64,000 bases of DNA from Cristatella mucedo (taxonomy: Eukaryota; Bryozoa; Phylactolaemata; Cristatellidae), in the NCBI GenBank assembly GCA_009760855.2, contig WPIO01000011.1, forward strand, positions 3,958,501 through 4,022,500, read 5' to 3'. A model generated the notes under the pieces. It was given only the letters and a program-made list of their open reading frames with translations. It did no database searches and was not told where the DNA came from. Both the position numbers and the translations under genes were made by a program. This document shows positions 11,626 to 22,689 of the stretch, one piece after another; positions within the stretch are counted from its first letter, which is position 1, and each line of letters starts with the position of its first letter.

Positions 11626-12848
11626 TACTTGAAATTATGGAATGTGAAAATAATTTTCCAAGTACTGAAACACTCTCAAGGTCAACTGTCCAGTGGATAG
11701 TTATAAGAATAAGAAACGCAAACCCTAGCTGCTAACCTGTACCCACCCCGTAGGGAAGAGTCTAGCTAGGGCGAGTGGCGACCCCCTGCCTATTCACACT
11801 ATATTTACTTACTGTACATGAGGCATGAGACGCCGTCTTGCAGATAGACGAGGCTGAAGTACATTGCAATCCGCAATAATACTATCGTTAGCTTCTATGC
11901 TATTTTACGAAACCGTCGACTCCTAAGTTGCTGCGGCAACTTAGAAGTCGATTGCCACCATTGCATTTGCATTTTTGAATGCGGCCTTGAAGAGATTCTC
12001 CAGAATGTGAAGGTCGCTTTACAAATCATTCTTTTAATGTCAGCGAGCATTTCAAGCGGAGAGTACAGTTTCTGTAAATTGAAGCTCATTGAATCCCGTT
12101 TACACTCAACTAGGGCGCAGCGGAGGCCGTGTGGATTATCAATGCTATCCATTTTTTCCAATCAAAGCTTTCTAAAAGTTGAGCTAAATTGATATAAGCT
12201 TTTGCGAACCGCAAAGTGTACAGTGTTCTTTTTTTAATTAAACAGAGTTAAATATTCGACTTTTATTTTTATTTATTTTTCACATTGAAGTAAATAGCAA
12301 TTAGGAACTCAAAAAAATAAACTATCAACTTTGGCTGCAGTGGGCATTAAAGTCAAGTGGCAGAGGGCCTCCAAAAATCACGTGACGGCTGTTGCTGACG
12401 GACACGGCTTATGAGATGGCAAGTTTTCCACGAGCAATGGATGCCACCGTCAAACGGAATGAAACCTCTCAAAACAACCAAGGAACGGCCGATAAGAGTC
12501 TTTCAATTCACCAACGTCACTTACCAAAAGCGCTGATTAATAAACGATTGCTTATTTTAAAAATGAGCCACGCGCAACCCCTCTGGACAACAAGGTGGCC
12601 ATCACCTTCTCCGGGAGAGAAAGTAGGTGCTTAGCATTAGTCTGCAAGCCCGAATGATTCGAAACATCAATCCTTGAGAAATTGGAAGCAGCCTGAACCT
12701 AGCTCCTTTTTCAGTAAAAATCTCATAACAGAAAATTTGAACAGCAAACAGCACAAAGTTTCTCATGATAAGACGCCGCCACAAAAAGACCGAATGAAGG
12801 AATAGCCTACGAAACCGCCGCACTGAAACAAAAATAATCTCCGATGAA
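11626..12848. other. unassigned intergenic DNA
   Basis: Several frames of 61-88 codons show no family resemblance. AT-rich around 12.22-12.32 kb. Nothing else is supported. Confidence 0.45.
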
Positions 12849-13140
12849 GATAATAATAATAATAATAATAATACACTTAATAAAGCCCCCTCATGGAACT
12901 CAATCTCTTTCTAGGCGCTTTACATTTGCTGCATAGGAAGCACGGTCGAATGATTAGTGGTAGCATGCTCAATGACAACAAGCATAACATGGTTACAGGT
13001 GACATGCACAGGCTCAGCAAGAAAGTATGGTTTGTGGCAGCATGCAAACTGTTAGCAGGCATACGCAGATAAATGTCGAATCACAGGGAACCACTAAAGG
13101 CTGTCATATAAAGATGCGTTTTCAGTTTCTTTTTAAATAG
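12849..13140 (-). repeat. LINE A 3' end (minus orientation)
   Basis: (AAT)n tail, hairpin complement with TAATAAAGCCCCCTCATGGA, then 3' UTR up to TTTCAGTTTCTTTTTAAATA. About 290 bp, close to the 18.0 kb and 53.3 kb copies. Confidence 0.75.
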
Positions 13141-14159
13141 ATCATTCCGTAGCCGCCACCGACGAAGCAGCTTCGATGATTTTTTGCGTCTCTGATGCTC
13201 TCTTTCAGGGCACTAATGAAAAGAACTAATGTCATTCTTATTTTTGAATTTTTCTAAGCGTCTATTTCTAAGCCTAAATTTAGAAAAGGGAAAAGTGTGA
13301 TCGGCGCAATTAACTCCTGACCTGTAGGTTTGGAACAAGGGTTTCATTTATCAAATTTACCTAAATCAAATATGTCTCCAGGTATTTATCACGCGTCAGG
13401 CTCACAGCAGCGGCTTTCGAAAGTAGTTACCGCACTTTATAATTTCATGCGAAAAAAAATTACGAACCAATTATTTGCTCTCAAATAAAAAATTTCTAGT
13501 TTATTAAGCAGGAGGGTTGAAGTCACTTTTGGACATGGCTGCATGACTGGTCAACGGGAGCAGAAAGTTTAAATTTATTCTCCCTTACCTAAAATAGTTT
13601 CGGTGGCGTCCAATCGATTGAAAATTTCAAATTCAACGCACTTTACAAGTGCTTTTTAAAAGTTCATAGGAACTTTTGCTAGCCTCCCAAGTAGCAACGC
13701 TTTAGAGAGATGTGAAGCCTCCCAAGTAGCAAGATGTGAAGATCAGCAATGTCAGGAAGACTGCTGGGGTCAAAGGCCAACGACGGTTTAATCCTTGGGG
13801 TTAAAGGCCAACTCCATCGAGCTTTTACCACGAGGATGGAGACAGTCGTTAAGCTCTAGCATAGAGCATGTCTGGCGAGCAGCATCTCAGCTCGCAATCA
13901 TCGCATCGTGGCCAATGCCGTGCATATCGCATCGTGGCCAACGTACTCGCTGAATGATTGTCATCAGCAAGATTAGTCAGCGTTTTTTCTCGTAGGCGTC
14001 CGTGCATTTACCGAGAGTGAGCAACCACGAAAAACTTAGGACCACCGCTGATAAATATGAATTTTTGATCGCATATTCGTCAGATCAAGTAGATTGAGCC
14101 CAAATAGCTAGAGCAGTGAAAATAGGGATACAATAAAAAATAAATACAAGCTGATTTAA
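13141..14159. other. unassigned DNA with small local duplications
   Basis: No gene is supported. Short direct duplications occur around 13.69-13.74 kb (GCCTCCCAAGTAGCAA twice) and 13.91-13.94 kb (CATCGCATCGTGGCCAA and ATCGCATCGTGGCCAA). Confidence 0.5.
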
Positions 14160-14318
14160 CAGCCTCTTTTGTTTAGCAACTGTAGAGCCTTTACGGCCAT
14201 CACCACCGCTTGCAGTGGCGATAAAGAATCTCCCATCACAGGATTCGAACCCACGACCTCAGGACAGAGGTCGTGAAAAGCAACCGCCTTACCTAGTGTG
14301 CCATCACGGCTCACCGAG
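14160..14318 (-). repeat. tRNA-derived SINE (minus orientation)
   Basis: On the minus strand it starts GTGAGCCGTGATGGCACACT, with an A-box-like stretch, then GGTCGTGGGTTCGAATCCTG (B box), GGAGATTCTTTATCGCCAC and an end near GAGGCTGTTAAATCAGC. It is the most complete minus-strand SINE copy in the window. Confidence 0.85.
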
Positions 14319-14711
14319 GGATAAATACCCTCACTGTCCAGTGAGAGCCTTGATCGTACACTTAATGTCTCTTAGTTGTCCGAAAGGAGATATGACAAGA
14401 TATATGACTGAACAATGAATTACTAGGATAGAAACAGTGGAGACCTATCGTGGTGCCTTTCTCTCTAACCGATTTAAACATAAACCGAAATAACTTGAAA
14501 TCTTCCCATGCGAGCAGCACAGAATCCAAGCACCTGCTCACTGCGGCCGTTTCAGCCTCCATCTTAACCCATTAGAATGCATTGGTAATGCTCGGAGCAA
14601 TCTAACCCAAAAGATATATTTGGGAATGCTAAATCATAACTCAGGTTCAGCTAACACTCTTGCCAGTTAGCTAGACGCTTAAAGTCTTATTCATTCCTGG
14701 TTTTTGGCTGC

Positions 14712-16235
14712 GTATGTATGTACATGTAATGTATCCCCATCTTTAACAACACAAAGCCACACAGACTAAGTGGGTGTTTCGCAGGAGAATTTTGTATAGC
14801 GAATTCACAGCCTAAGCGGCTTTCGGTACGCATTCGGTAGCAAACAGACCATCTTACGCAACAAAGACAAAGTGGAAAGTATAGCAGAGTCAGAAGAGCA
14901 GTTGAGGTGGTGAGTGGCATGAAAGTAGCAGCTCAGGACCTCTGAAAGGGATTACCTGTAGTCGGCAGCTGGAGAGTAGTTGTCGTTGCGTAAGAATTGT
15001 GGAAGTGAGTTCCACAGCCTAGGACCTGCTGAGCTGAAGTTTCTGTCGCCAGCGGTCTTTAAGCGGAGAAATGGAACAACTAACTTATTGTTTGGACCCG
15101 TAGGCACGAGGAGGCTGAGACTGGTGCAGCAGTTTAGCTAGGTATGGAGGAGTCAAGCCGTGGCGGGCCTTGTGGGTCAGCATAAGAACTTTGCTCTGTA
15201 TCCGTTGATCAGCTGGGCAGCCATCCTAGCTCTTTTAGCAAAGGAGACACGTGCTCAAACCTCGGGGACTTGAAAACTAGCCTTGCAGCCATATTCATAG
15301 CTAGCTGCAGTGGCTTAGTTGCTTTCTTTGGTAGCCCAGCCAAAAAAGAATTACAATAATCAAGCCGAGACATACAACAACATCACCTATTATAAGAGCA
15401 AAGCCTTCTAATCCAGCCACAGGCTCAGGGTGTCCTATGAGCATCAGTTCGATTTTATCGCCATTTAGTTTCAAGCAATTTTCCTACATCCAGGATCGAA
15501 TGTCGGCAAGGCAAGCATTCAGTTTCTCAGTTGCTGCAGCAGATTCCAACGGGTTGAAGGACATATACAGCTGAGTATCGTCAGCATAAAAGTAATAACC
15601 TATTACATGAGCCTTAATCATTTTTCCAGATGTTGAGTATAAATGGAGAACAGCAAGGGACTGAGGACGGACCCTTGAGGGACTCCGCAGGTGACCCGCC
15701 TCGTGTGTGAGACCTGACCCCCACACGACACGGATTGAACACGATCAGACAAGTGCGATTTAAACCACACCAGTGTATTGTCTGCCAGACCGATTGTTAT
15801 TCTCAATTGTTCAAGTAGGACATCTTGATCAATGGTGTCGAAGGCAGCTGATAGATCCAGTAGAGCTAGGGAAGTGGCATTCCTGCCATAGTTGCCGCAT
15901 AGAATGTCATTGTTAACACAAACGGGAACAATTTTAGTGGAGTACTGCCTCTTGAACCCCAATTGAAATGCTTGTGACATTTCATTCTTTTCAATACGTG
16001 CAAATAGCTGCTTAGCGACAATTTTTTCAGTAATCTTTGAGAAAAGGGAAGAAGGGAAACTGGGGGATAGTTTGCAAGGAGCTCTATATATAGTTTGCAA
16101 GGAGCTCTATATCTAATTTGGCTTTTTAAGTATCGGTCAAGCGATTGCCGATTGAAGGACTTGGGGAGGACCCCCTTTTCCAAAGAAGCATTACAAATCT
16201 CGGTTATGGCAGGGCTAAGTTTTATATAAAAGGAT
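14712..16235 (-). mobile_element. LINE C, long 5'-truncated copy with RT core
   Basis: Minus strand. Pieces in order are NYPPVSLLPFSQRLLKK, MSQAFQLGFKRQYSTK, ALLDLSAAFDTIDQDVLLEQ, CGVPQGSVLSPLLFSIY and YYFYADDTQLYMSF (the RT catalytic YADD box), then the C-terminal region and a 3' UTR ending near GGGGATACATTACATGTAC. The pieces fall in different frames (for example a shift near 15.63 kb), so it is inactive although its catalytic box is intact. A 28-bp duplication lies at 16.07-16.12 kb. Confidence 0.87.
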
Positions 16236-16285
16236 GCGATGCTATAACGAGTTTAATGCAACACCTCCAACGATGCCAACGTTAA

Positions 16286-16455
16286 TAATAATGATAATAC
16301 TAATGATATGGTATTCGTATAGGATCCTAAGAGAACTAAATTGATCTTAGGAATTTTACACGCGGTTGATGCGAAACATGTCCGTTGTTTAGTGATAGCA
16401 TGCAGCACAGTATCAGCACGCGTAGGCACATTAAGGAAAATTCATATGGACCGAC
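16286..16455 (-). repeat. diverged LINE A-like 3' end
   Basis: AAT-rich stretch, then GGATCCTAAGAGAACTAAAT and a UTR-like segment with CAGTATCAGCACGC and GGCACATTAAGG. Same arrangement as LINE A but clearly diverged. Confidence 0.5.
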
Positions 16456-17694
16456 ATGCATCTTGGGAAGAAAAAATGAGTTTTTTCATTGGTCTGTTTA
16501 CTGTGTTCTTGTAAATGCTCCACGATACCAGCATTATCTATTCCTTGATTTTGGTTCCATTCTTATCCATTCTTTGTTTTTGGCCAATGTTTTTCTACCT
16601 AAAGCTATTTAATAAGCAAGGATTGGTTGCATCGGTGGATTGTGATCGTTCTTTCTGTAAAGATACCCGCTTACGTGTTTAGTGAACTGCATTTTCAGCT
16701 GTGAAAAGTTTCTTGAGTTATTTGTAATTTTTCTGGGTTGCAAGAAGTCTCAAGGTAATGTGCTCTCCGTTTGCACCTGTAGTGAAGTGCGTCGTAGGTA
16801 GCACGTTTGGGCTTGAAACACTGTGTCCAATCGAACAACAACAACAAGACATTTTTCAACATCTTTTCTCAAGACCACCATGAAGCATGAAGGAAATAAT
16901 AACATACTGCGCCCGATCCAACAACTATTGCTGCTTAGATACAACTTGGCCAGTTATTTTCCAGGCGGTGGTTACGTTAGTCCTCATGATCTGATGCAAC
17001 GTCACTCTAACACTGAATGGACCGTCGACGGTTATGCTTTTAAGAAAGACAGTCTAAAGGACTCGTTGAGCTTATTTATTCCCGAGGCAAAAGTGAATTG
17101 GTCGGTTCATTACATGAATTCACAATCAATCTTCAATTTTATTGGAAGCAGTCATTGTGGGCAGCGACAGAGCAGCGATAGAACAGCGACATGACAGCGA
17201 CAGATGCGTTAGTCTGCGAAGAGTCAATATTACAGCTGCGGCGGGTGACAGTAATTAAGTAATTTACTGTCCACGCTCAGCTCGCTTGGCTGCTCGTATT
17301 ATTATGCTCGTATTATCGTATTATTATCTCGCCCGATTCCTCTGTGTGTCTTCCTGCAACTTGAAAAAAGCAGCCATGCTGTCTGCATGGTCTTCTGGGG
17401 TGGCTCACACTCACACAAATAGTAGTGGTGCTCTCGGTTGCTTGCAGTAGCCCGCTTTAACCTCTAACCTCCATCCCTCCATGATTAGCTACGACCGTAT
17501 AGTCAGTTCAATACATGGAAGGCAAACCAAATAATCGACAGATTCTGAGATCACATTTGGGAGATTCATATCGAAAAACGGACAGCTTCACAATATTAAT
17601 TGGAAACTTCGAATTTTGCGAAAGAGACCTGCTTTTGGTCAAGAGCAACGAAGCAGGTTCACAAGTGATGTAACATTTTACGTTAAAGTAATAC
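16456..17694. other. unassigned DNA
   Basis: A 123-codon plus-strand frame (16823-17194) has no recognisable domain and no clear splice sites. Nothing else is supported. Confidence 0.4.
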
Positions 17695-17990
17695 CTTACA
17701 TTTCCTACCGACCTGCTGGATGTAGTATTGAAGAATAAGGTCAGCTCTCGTCGCTGAGGCACGTTGGCTCACCTGTGATCATGATGTGTACTAATAAGTT
17801 GGGGCCGGCAGAGACGTACCTTAGACGCCGGGCTGAACGGTTCGAGTTTCGCTGGGAGTCTAGAGATGAAAGATACGTCGGCTCCTGAGTGTTTTGTGTC
17901 GGTGCTTAATACATGCCACTCTGGCAATGAAATCGTGGCAATGAACCACCAGATTGTAAATACTACGGCTATGCACAGCGCCAGCGGCAT
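17695..17990 (-). CDS. candidate membrane-protein exon pair (unrecognised)
   Basis: The minus-strand frame from ATG 17990 begins with a hydrophobic segment, MPLALCIAVVFTIWWFIATI, a likely signal anchor or first membrane helix. It runs to a strong donor TCTAAG|GTACGT at 17820 in phase 0. A second possible exon, 17695-17772 (78 nt, phase 0, no stop), starts after GATCACAG and ends TGTAAG|GTATT, encoding a piece like RADLILQYYIQQVGRKCK. The intron between them would be only 47 bp, much shorter than other introns here. The frame is open upstream of the ATG. The family is not recognised, and it may be a chance frame. Confidence 0.25.
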
Positions 17991-18036
17991 CTTAGAGACG
18001 GTGTCTTGGTATAAGACATCTTTCCTTGACGTGGAT

Positions 18037-18494
18037 AATAATAATAATATTGCACTTGATAAAGCGCCCTCAGAGAACTTAATCTCTTTCTAGGCGCTTT
18101 ACATTTGCTGCAAAGTGATACGCAATAGAATAGTAAGTAAAATCATGCTTGAAAAACAAACAAAATGAATAACATGGTTAGGGGTTACATGCACTGGGTC
18201 AGCATGCAAATGTGGTTAGTGGCAGCATGAACAGTGTCAGCACGCATAAGCACATCGAGGACGAATCACAAGGACCCACTAAATGCTGTCCTAAATAGGT
18301 ATGTTTTTAAGTTTCTTTTAAATGTGGTCAGGTCAGGGGATGTTCTGATGCAGGTCGGGAGGGAGTTCCAGGCTGTGGGAGCATACGAGCTAAATGCACG
18401 GTCTCCAAAGGATTTAAGGTTTGTGCGAGGTATTTCTAGACTGTTGGATTCCGAAAAGCGAGTGGTACGATGCTTTGCCTGATGGGTTAGTGTA
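18037..18494 (-). repeat. LINE A 3' end, near-identical inverted twin of 22,992-23,425
   Basis: Minus orientation: ATT tail, terminal hairpin, 3' UTR and the last roughly 80 codons of the RT ORF (IPRTNLKSFGDRAFSSYAPT). Read in reverse complement it matches 22,992-23,425 almost base for base; by eye one difference was found over the compared stretch. Confidence 0.88.
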
Positions 18495-19552
18495 TCTGAA
18501 ATTGTTGTGGATCTGATGAAGAGTCTGTGCCCAACACCAAAACGATAGCAGCAAGTCCGAGTGACCGCAATGGACAGGTATCGACTCCGGTATCGGCAAG
18601 CACTGTACATATGAGTGACCTTCGTCGACGAATGGCTGACAAAGAACAATTTTGGGGCCATCGGAGTGTCGTTGGGAGCCTGAGAGCAGTGCATACCGGC
18701 AACAAATCCGGCTGCCGAGTCACTGCTGCCCAGAGCGCAAGCATTTCTTGAACAGCCGGGCTCAGGTAGAGGACTGGCCTGCTAATACGGTCAATACTGC
18801 GATCTTGAAACCGAAAGTTGCTCAGCGCTGGAAGCGTGTGGCAACCCCAATATCGCGCAGAATCTGCAACGCGCAATAGATAACAGTGCGTCGTAGTGTT
18901 TTGTCTTGCCATCGATTACTGGCAGCGCGATCACTAGACGAGCTGGAAATGCAAACCGACCTTAGCCTGCCGTCATCATTTCCGCCGGATGCAAAGAAAT
19001 GCTAGGAGACACAGATCCGACATTGACAAAGGTCTAATCCACCTTCGCTCTGCTCTGTAAAAAAATGTTTGAAGCCACCGTCGCTCTCAGGAGCGGCGGC
19101 TCCAACAAATGTTTCTTATAAATGGCCGACTTCTTCTTGACGGCGGCTACAAAGAAAGAGTGAGACCGAATGCGTCTCCTTCCTTTTAAGTGGCGTCGAC
19201 CTTTTTTATATAGTATAATTCTTATAATCGGTCAGTGTGAATTCTTTTTACTCACTGTGGCATAGGATTTTCAATCTCCATGCGGCAGTATCCAGCATTT
19301 TTCCTTCGCTGTGATGGTTTTGAACCCTTTTAGTTTTGGCGGATTTAATTAGTGTCACGTTGGATATTGTTCCTGTAGCTTCGCTCGATTCCTTAGGCAG
19401 CGCCTGAGGGATGTCTTACCGACAGCGGTAGCTTTTCCCCAACAAAATGCTTGAAGCGAACGCGACCGCTTCACTTCAGAACAAGTTTGAAGCCGCTGCT
19501 CCGGAAAACTTTGCATACTGCATTTCTGAAGCCCGGAGCCACTTTAGAGTTT
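18495..19552. other. unassigned DNA
   Basis: Overlapping frames of 61-142 codons on both strands (18.5-18.9 kb) show no domain; the longest minus frame runs partly through the LINE A end. Nothing else is supported. Confidence 0.4.
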
Positions 19553-19625
19553 AAATGTAAAGCGCCTAGAAAGAGATTAAGTTCTCTGAGGGCGCTTTAT
19601 CAAGTGTATTGTTGTTATTATTAAA
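19553..19625 (+). repeat. LINE A terminal hairpin and tail only
   Basis: AAAGCGCCTAGAAAGAGATT, AAGTTCTCTGAGGGCGCTTT and a TATTGTTGTTATTATT tail. About 70 bp: an extreme 5' truncation. Confidence 0.8.
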
Positions 19626-20144
19626 AATAACCCTAGCAAAGAGGCGACAAACGCCCTGCCACCGATACCTGCACTGACGGAGCCGCTGCCGCAAGTCCAC
19701 ACTACCAAGAGAGCGACCTCGACCGATAATGGCGATAGTCTTCCGGTGGTGGATGAAGAAAGCGAGTCATCGGCTGCATTATTGTAGCGTCAGTTACAAT
19801 TCAGCTATGGCGACGCCTCCTAATCATTTGCCGCCGATTCTTTGTGGCTTCAGCATCATCAATTCAGAGGCTGTAGCTGCTGACGTCTCACCAGTTTTCG
19901 GTAGCTGGCGTCATCCTAGACAGAACAGAAGCAGAAAGGAAGTCGGCGATGCAATTTAATTTAGCGGCGTGTCGATCTCAGTTTTTATTGCTGAATACAC
20001 ACGTTCAAACCACAAAAATATATGCTTCAACGCTGATACATTGTCATACTTTTTTTAGGTATGGTCACGCAAATGTTTAAGGTGCATGTCGTCAGTAGCG
20101 GAGGTCAAGTGTTGTGTGTTGGAGGTCAAGTGCCTGGCTTCACG
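19626..20144. other. unassigned DNA
   Basis: A 76-codon plus-strand frame at 19729-19959 is not recognisable. No other feature is supported. Confidence 0.4.
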
Positions 20145-20460
20145 GATATTATGAATAACAATATCAAAATATGTATGTAGTACCTCAAGAGAACCAAATC
20201 TCTTTCAAAGCGCTGTAAGCATGCTGAAAAGTTAGCATGTTAATTGGTTTGACAAAATTGCGCAGTTTTGGAATGTGCAGGCAAATAAAGGAAAATTAAC
20301 TCGGACGGAGCAAAGACTGTGAGGAGCAGATGACGTTGTAGCTTCTTTTTGAATTAAAGAATATCGGGATAATGACGCGATGCCAGTCGGTCGTGAACTA
20401 CGGGCTTTTTTGAAGTTATTGCTCTGGAGAATCTGTGGGATGGTTTGAAATTATCTCTCT
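20145..20460 (-). repeat. diverged LINE A/B-like 3' end
   Basis: AATAACAATA, then GTACCTCAAGAGAACCAAAT and CTCTTTCAAAGCGCTGTAAG, followed by degenerate UTR and C-terminal ORF sequence. Old copy. Confidence 0.45.
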
Positions 20461-20866
20461 GTCATAAAGCGTATTGGAACCCGAAGGGTCGGCGATGGTC
20501 GTGCGGCGATGATTGTGCGGCGTGCTGCTCAGGCATGCATCGCCTTTTACGTTTTGCCTAGAAAACGAATGAATACTATTCCATTACTAATTCTGAATAC
20601 TCGCTTCTGGGAAGAAGCGGAGAAATCGATGTAGCTGTATCGTATCGTACTTCGTCATATTGGCCATGTAAGGGTCAAGTGTCAGAAGTAAGCACTACGT
20701 CCTGCGTAGGAGCCTCGAAACCCTGAAAGCCACTGTCGCAAAAAATTACACCTCATTACAGGTTCCCATTCCTGGTGCTAAATAAGTTTGAAAGATATAG
20801 CATATGTACGGGATATAGCGTAGAAATAGGTTTGAACGATGTAGTTTCCGTAACTTCAATGAAAGA

Positions 20867-20895
20867 TTTCGTAACTTTCAATGAAAGTTACGAAA
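20867..20895. repeat. perfect 13-bp inverted repeat with 3-bp loop
   Basis: Arms TTTCGTAACTTTC and GAAAGTTACGAAA are perfectly complementary around AAT. An imperfect third copy (CCGTAACTTCAATGAAAG) lies just upstream. Confidence 0.85.
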
Positions 20896-22430
20896 GAGAT
20901 AAATCGTTTCCGTAGGTGCTCTAAAAGAGCAGCGTAACTAAACATGCAGGACCCGAAGGCGACTTTGCATCTCTCTGGTGAGACAAGCACAGTTTATATA
21001 CTCTTACATTTCAGCTACAAAGTCGCAGGTTCGACAGCTCTTGGGTAATTCGGCTTAAAACCCACCTGTCTTGCTCCTACATAGCCACACATAGGTTTCT
21101 TATCCCTAAATAACGTGTGCGCGCGAAAGTGCTTCATGAGGGTGAATGAATACACGAGCGTAAGTGGCGAGCAGAAGATGAATAAAAAAATGAGTACTAC
21201 TTATCAAATGAGCTCATCAGCTGTATCAGCCGCGAAACAGATCAGCTGCAGACCGAGGATACGAGCGGAGTTTTAGCACACTTAACACCAGTGCGCCTCA
21301 CGACAGGCCAGTAGCAGCAACCGACTACCCTGGACGACCGATGCCTGCTGATGCCTTGCTGATGCCTTGACATGACAAGGACGCACCGAAAGCGAGCAGC
21401 GGCTGGCGTACGGTATGTCACTCAATGATAAACTCGCCTAGTAACGGCTAACTCACCGGTGCATGACCCGCTGATTATGAAGAACCTTCCACATAACAAG
21501 CAAATGTCTTGAATATTTAACAAGCTCAGACTCATGCAGCGTCCCTCAGGACGCACAGTCAGGACGCTGATAAGACGCTGACTATCGGCTGGAGTCTCTC
21601 CCTTCCTTCAGTGTAAAATAGAAACATCCTGCCTCTAAACACATCGTTTCCCGTTTGCAGAGGTGCAATTTTTCTTGAGCCTACTCACCACTGGCTAAGA
21701 CTCCAGGACCTCTCTGTCCAAAATAAATTTTCTAATGTACGTACCGTATCCGTGCAGTACCTGAGCATTCAGCTGGAATAAAATGATAACCAAAATGGTC
21801 GATGCTCACAAGAGGCTTCCGTTTTCGTAAACAGAGCTGATGAAGAAAATCGGTCATTGATGTGCTGCCAAAAAATGGCTGGATGCCTACTTTTACGTCA
21901 ACAGCGCCTGTATCCATCCATACTTATACTTAGCTACTTAGGTTCTCGTAGCGGCTAAGCTTTACAACAATGGCGTTGCCGCGCCTATTTCGAGTGGCGA
22001 GCTTACTAAATCAAGGATATCTACTTTCAAGGGCAATTATCGCACCAGTAAAGATTTGGTAATAGCAAGGAAGACCACATCATAATGCCCATTGCAAGCA
22101 CTATGGCTTCGCAGTAGTCCTTGCTAGTGAAGCATGGTTTAATTATGTGTTTCATTCACGTATAATAATTTAATAATAATAACAAATAAAATAGTAAATA
22201 GCAACGGATAACGAACCTCGTACAGTGTGTATGCATGCACTTACGTGTGTGTTATTAATGTGAGGCATGGTTAACTTTATTTGTGCCCTGGGTTTGTTTA
22301 TGTTAAGGGTCACATAGAGCCCTATAAAGTAAGTCAAAGCACTAAATTAAAAAGCTAAGTAAAGATCTAATAATCTAATAACCTAACTTACATAGTGCAA
22401 TTATAGCATTACAGACAATCACTAACACTT
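20896..22430. other. unassigned DNA
   Basis: The minus-strand frame 21732-21917 (61 codons, starting MDTGAVDVKVGIQPFFG) has a possible donor at TGCTCAG|GTACTG and could be a first exon, but no family is recognised. No other feature is supported. Confidence 0.35.
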
Positions 22431-22439
22431 GGCAAAGGG

Positions 22440-22680
22440 TAGTTCAGAATTGTCTGCTGCAAGACTCGAACCCCAAACGCACGATCTGGTTCACAAAGTG
22501 AGAGATGCTCCCCAAGGGTTATGACTCAGGGACAGTATCGTACTCTTTGTCAGTCCAGGGCGCCCCAAAGCCATCCGAATAAGCAAGGTCTCACAAGTGC
22601 CAGACCTTCTGGCATTAAGCAAAAGCAAAGCAACTTTTAGCTGAATCACCAGCCTCATTTAATAGCATCAAACGGCTATC
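22440..22680 (-). repeat. SINE-like tRNA-derived fragment
   Basis: TGCTGCAAGACTCGAACCCC is a reverse B-box-like motif, followed by GATCTGGTTCACAAAGTG; later AGCTGAATCACCAGCCTCAT resembles the SINE body. Order and spacing differ from the main SINE, so it may be a related family or two pieces. Confidence 0.5.
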
Positions 22681-22689
22681 TATCTTCAG

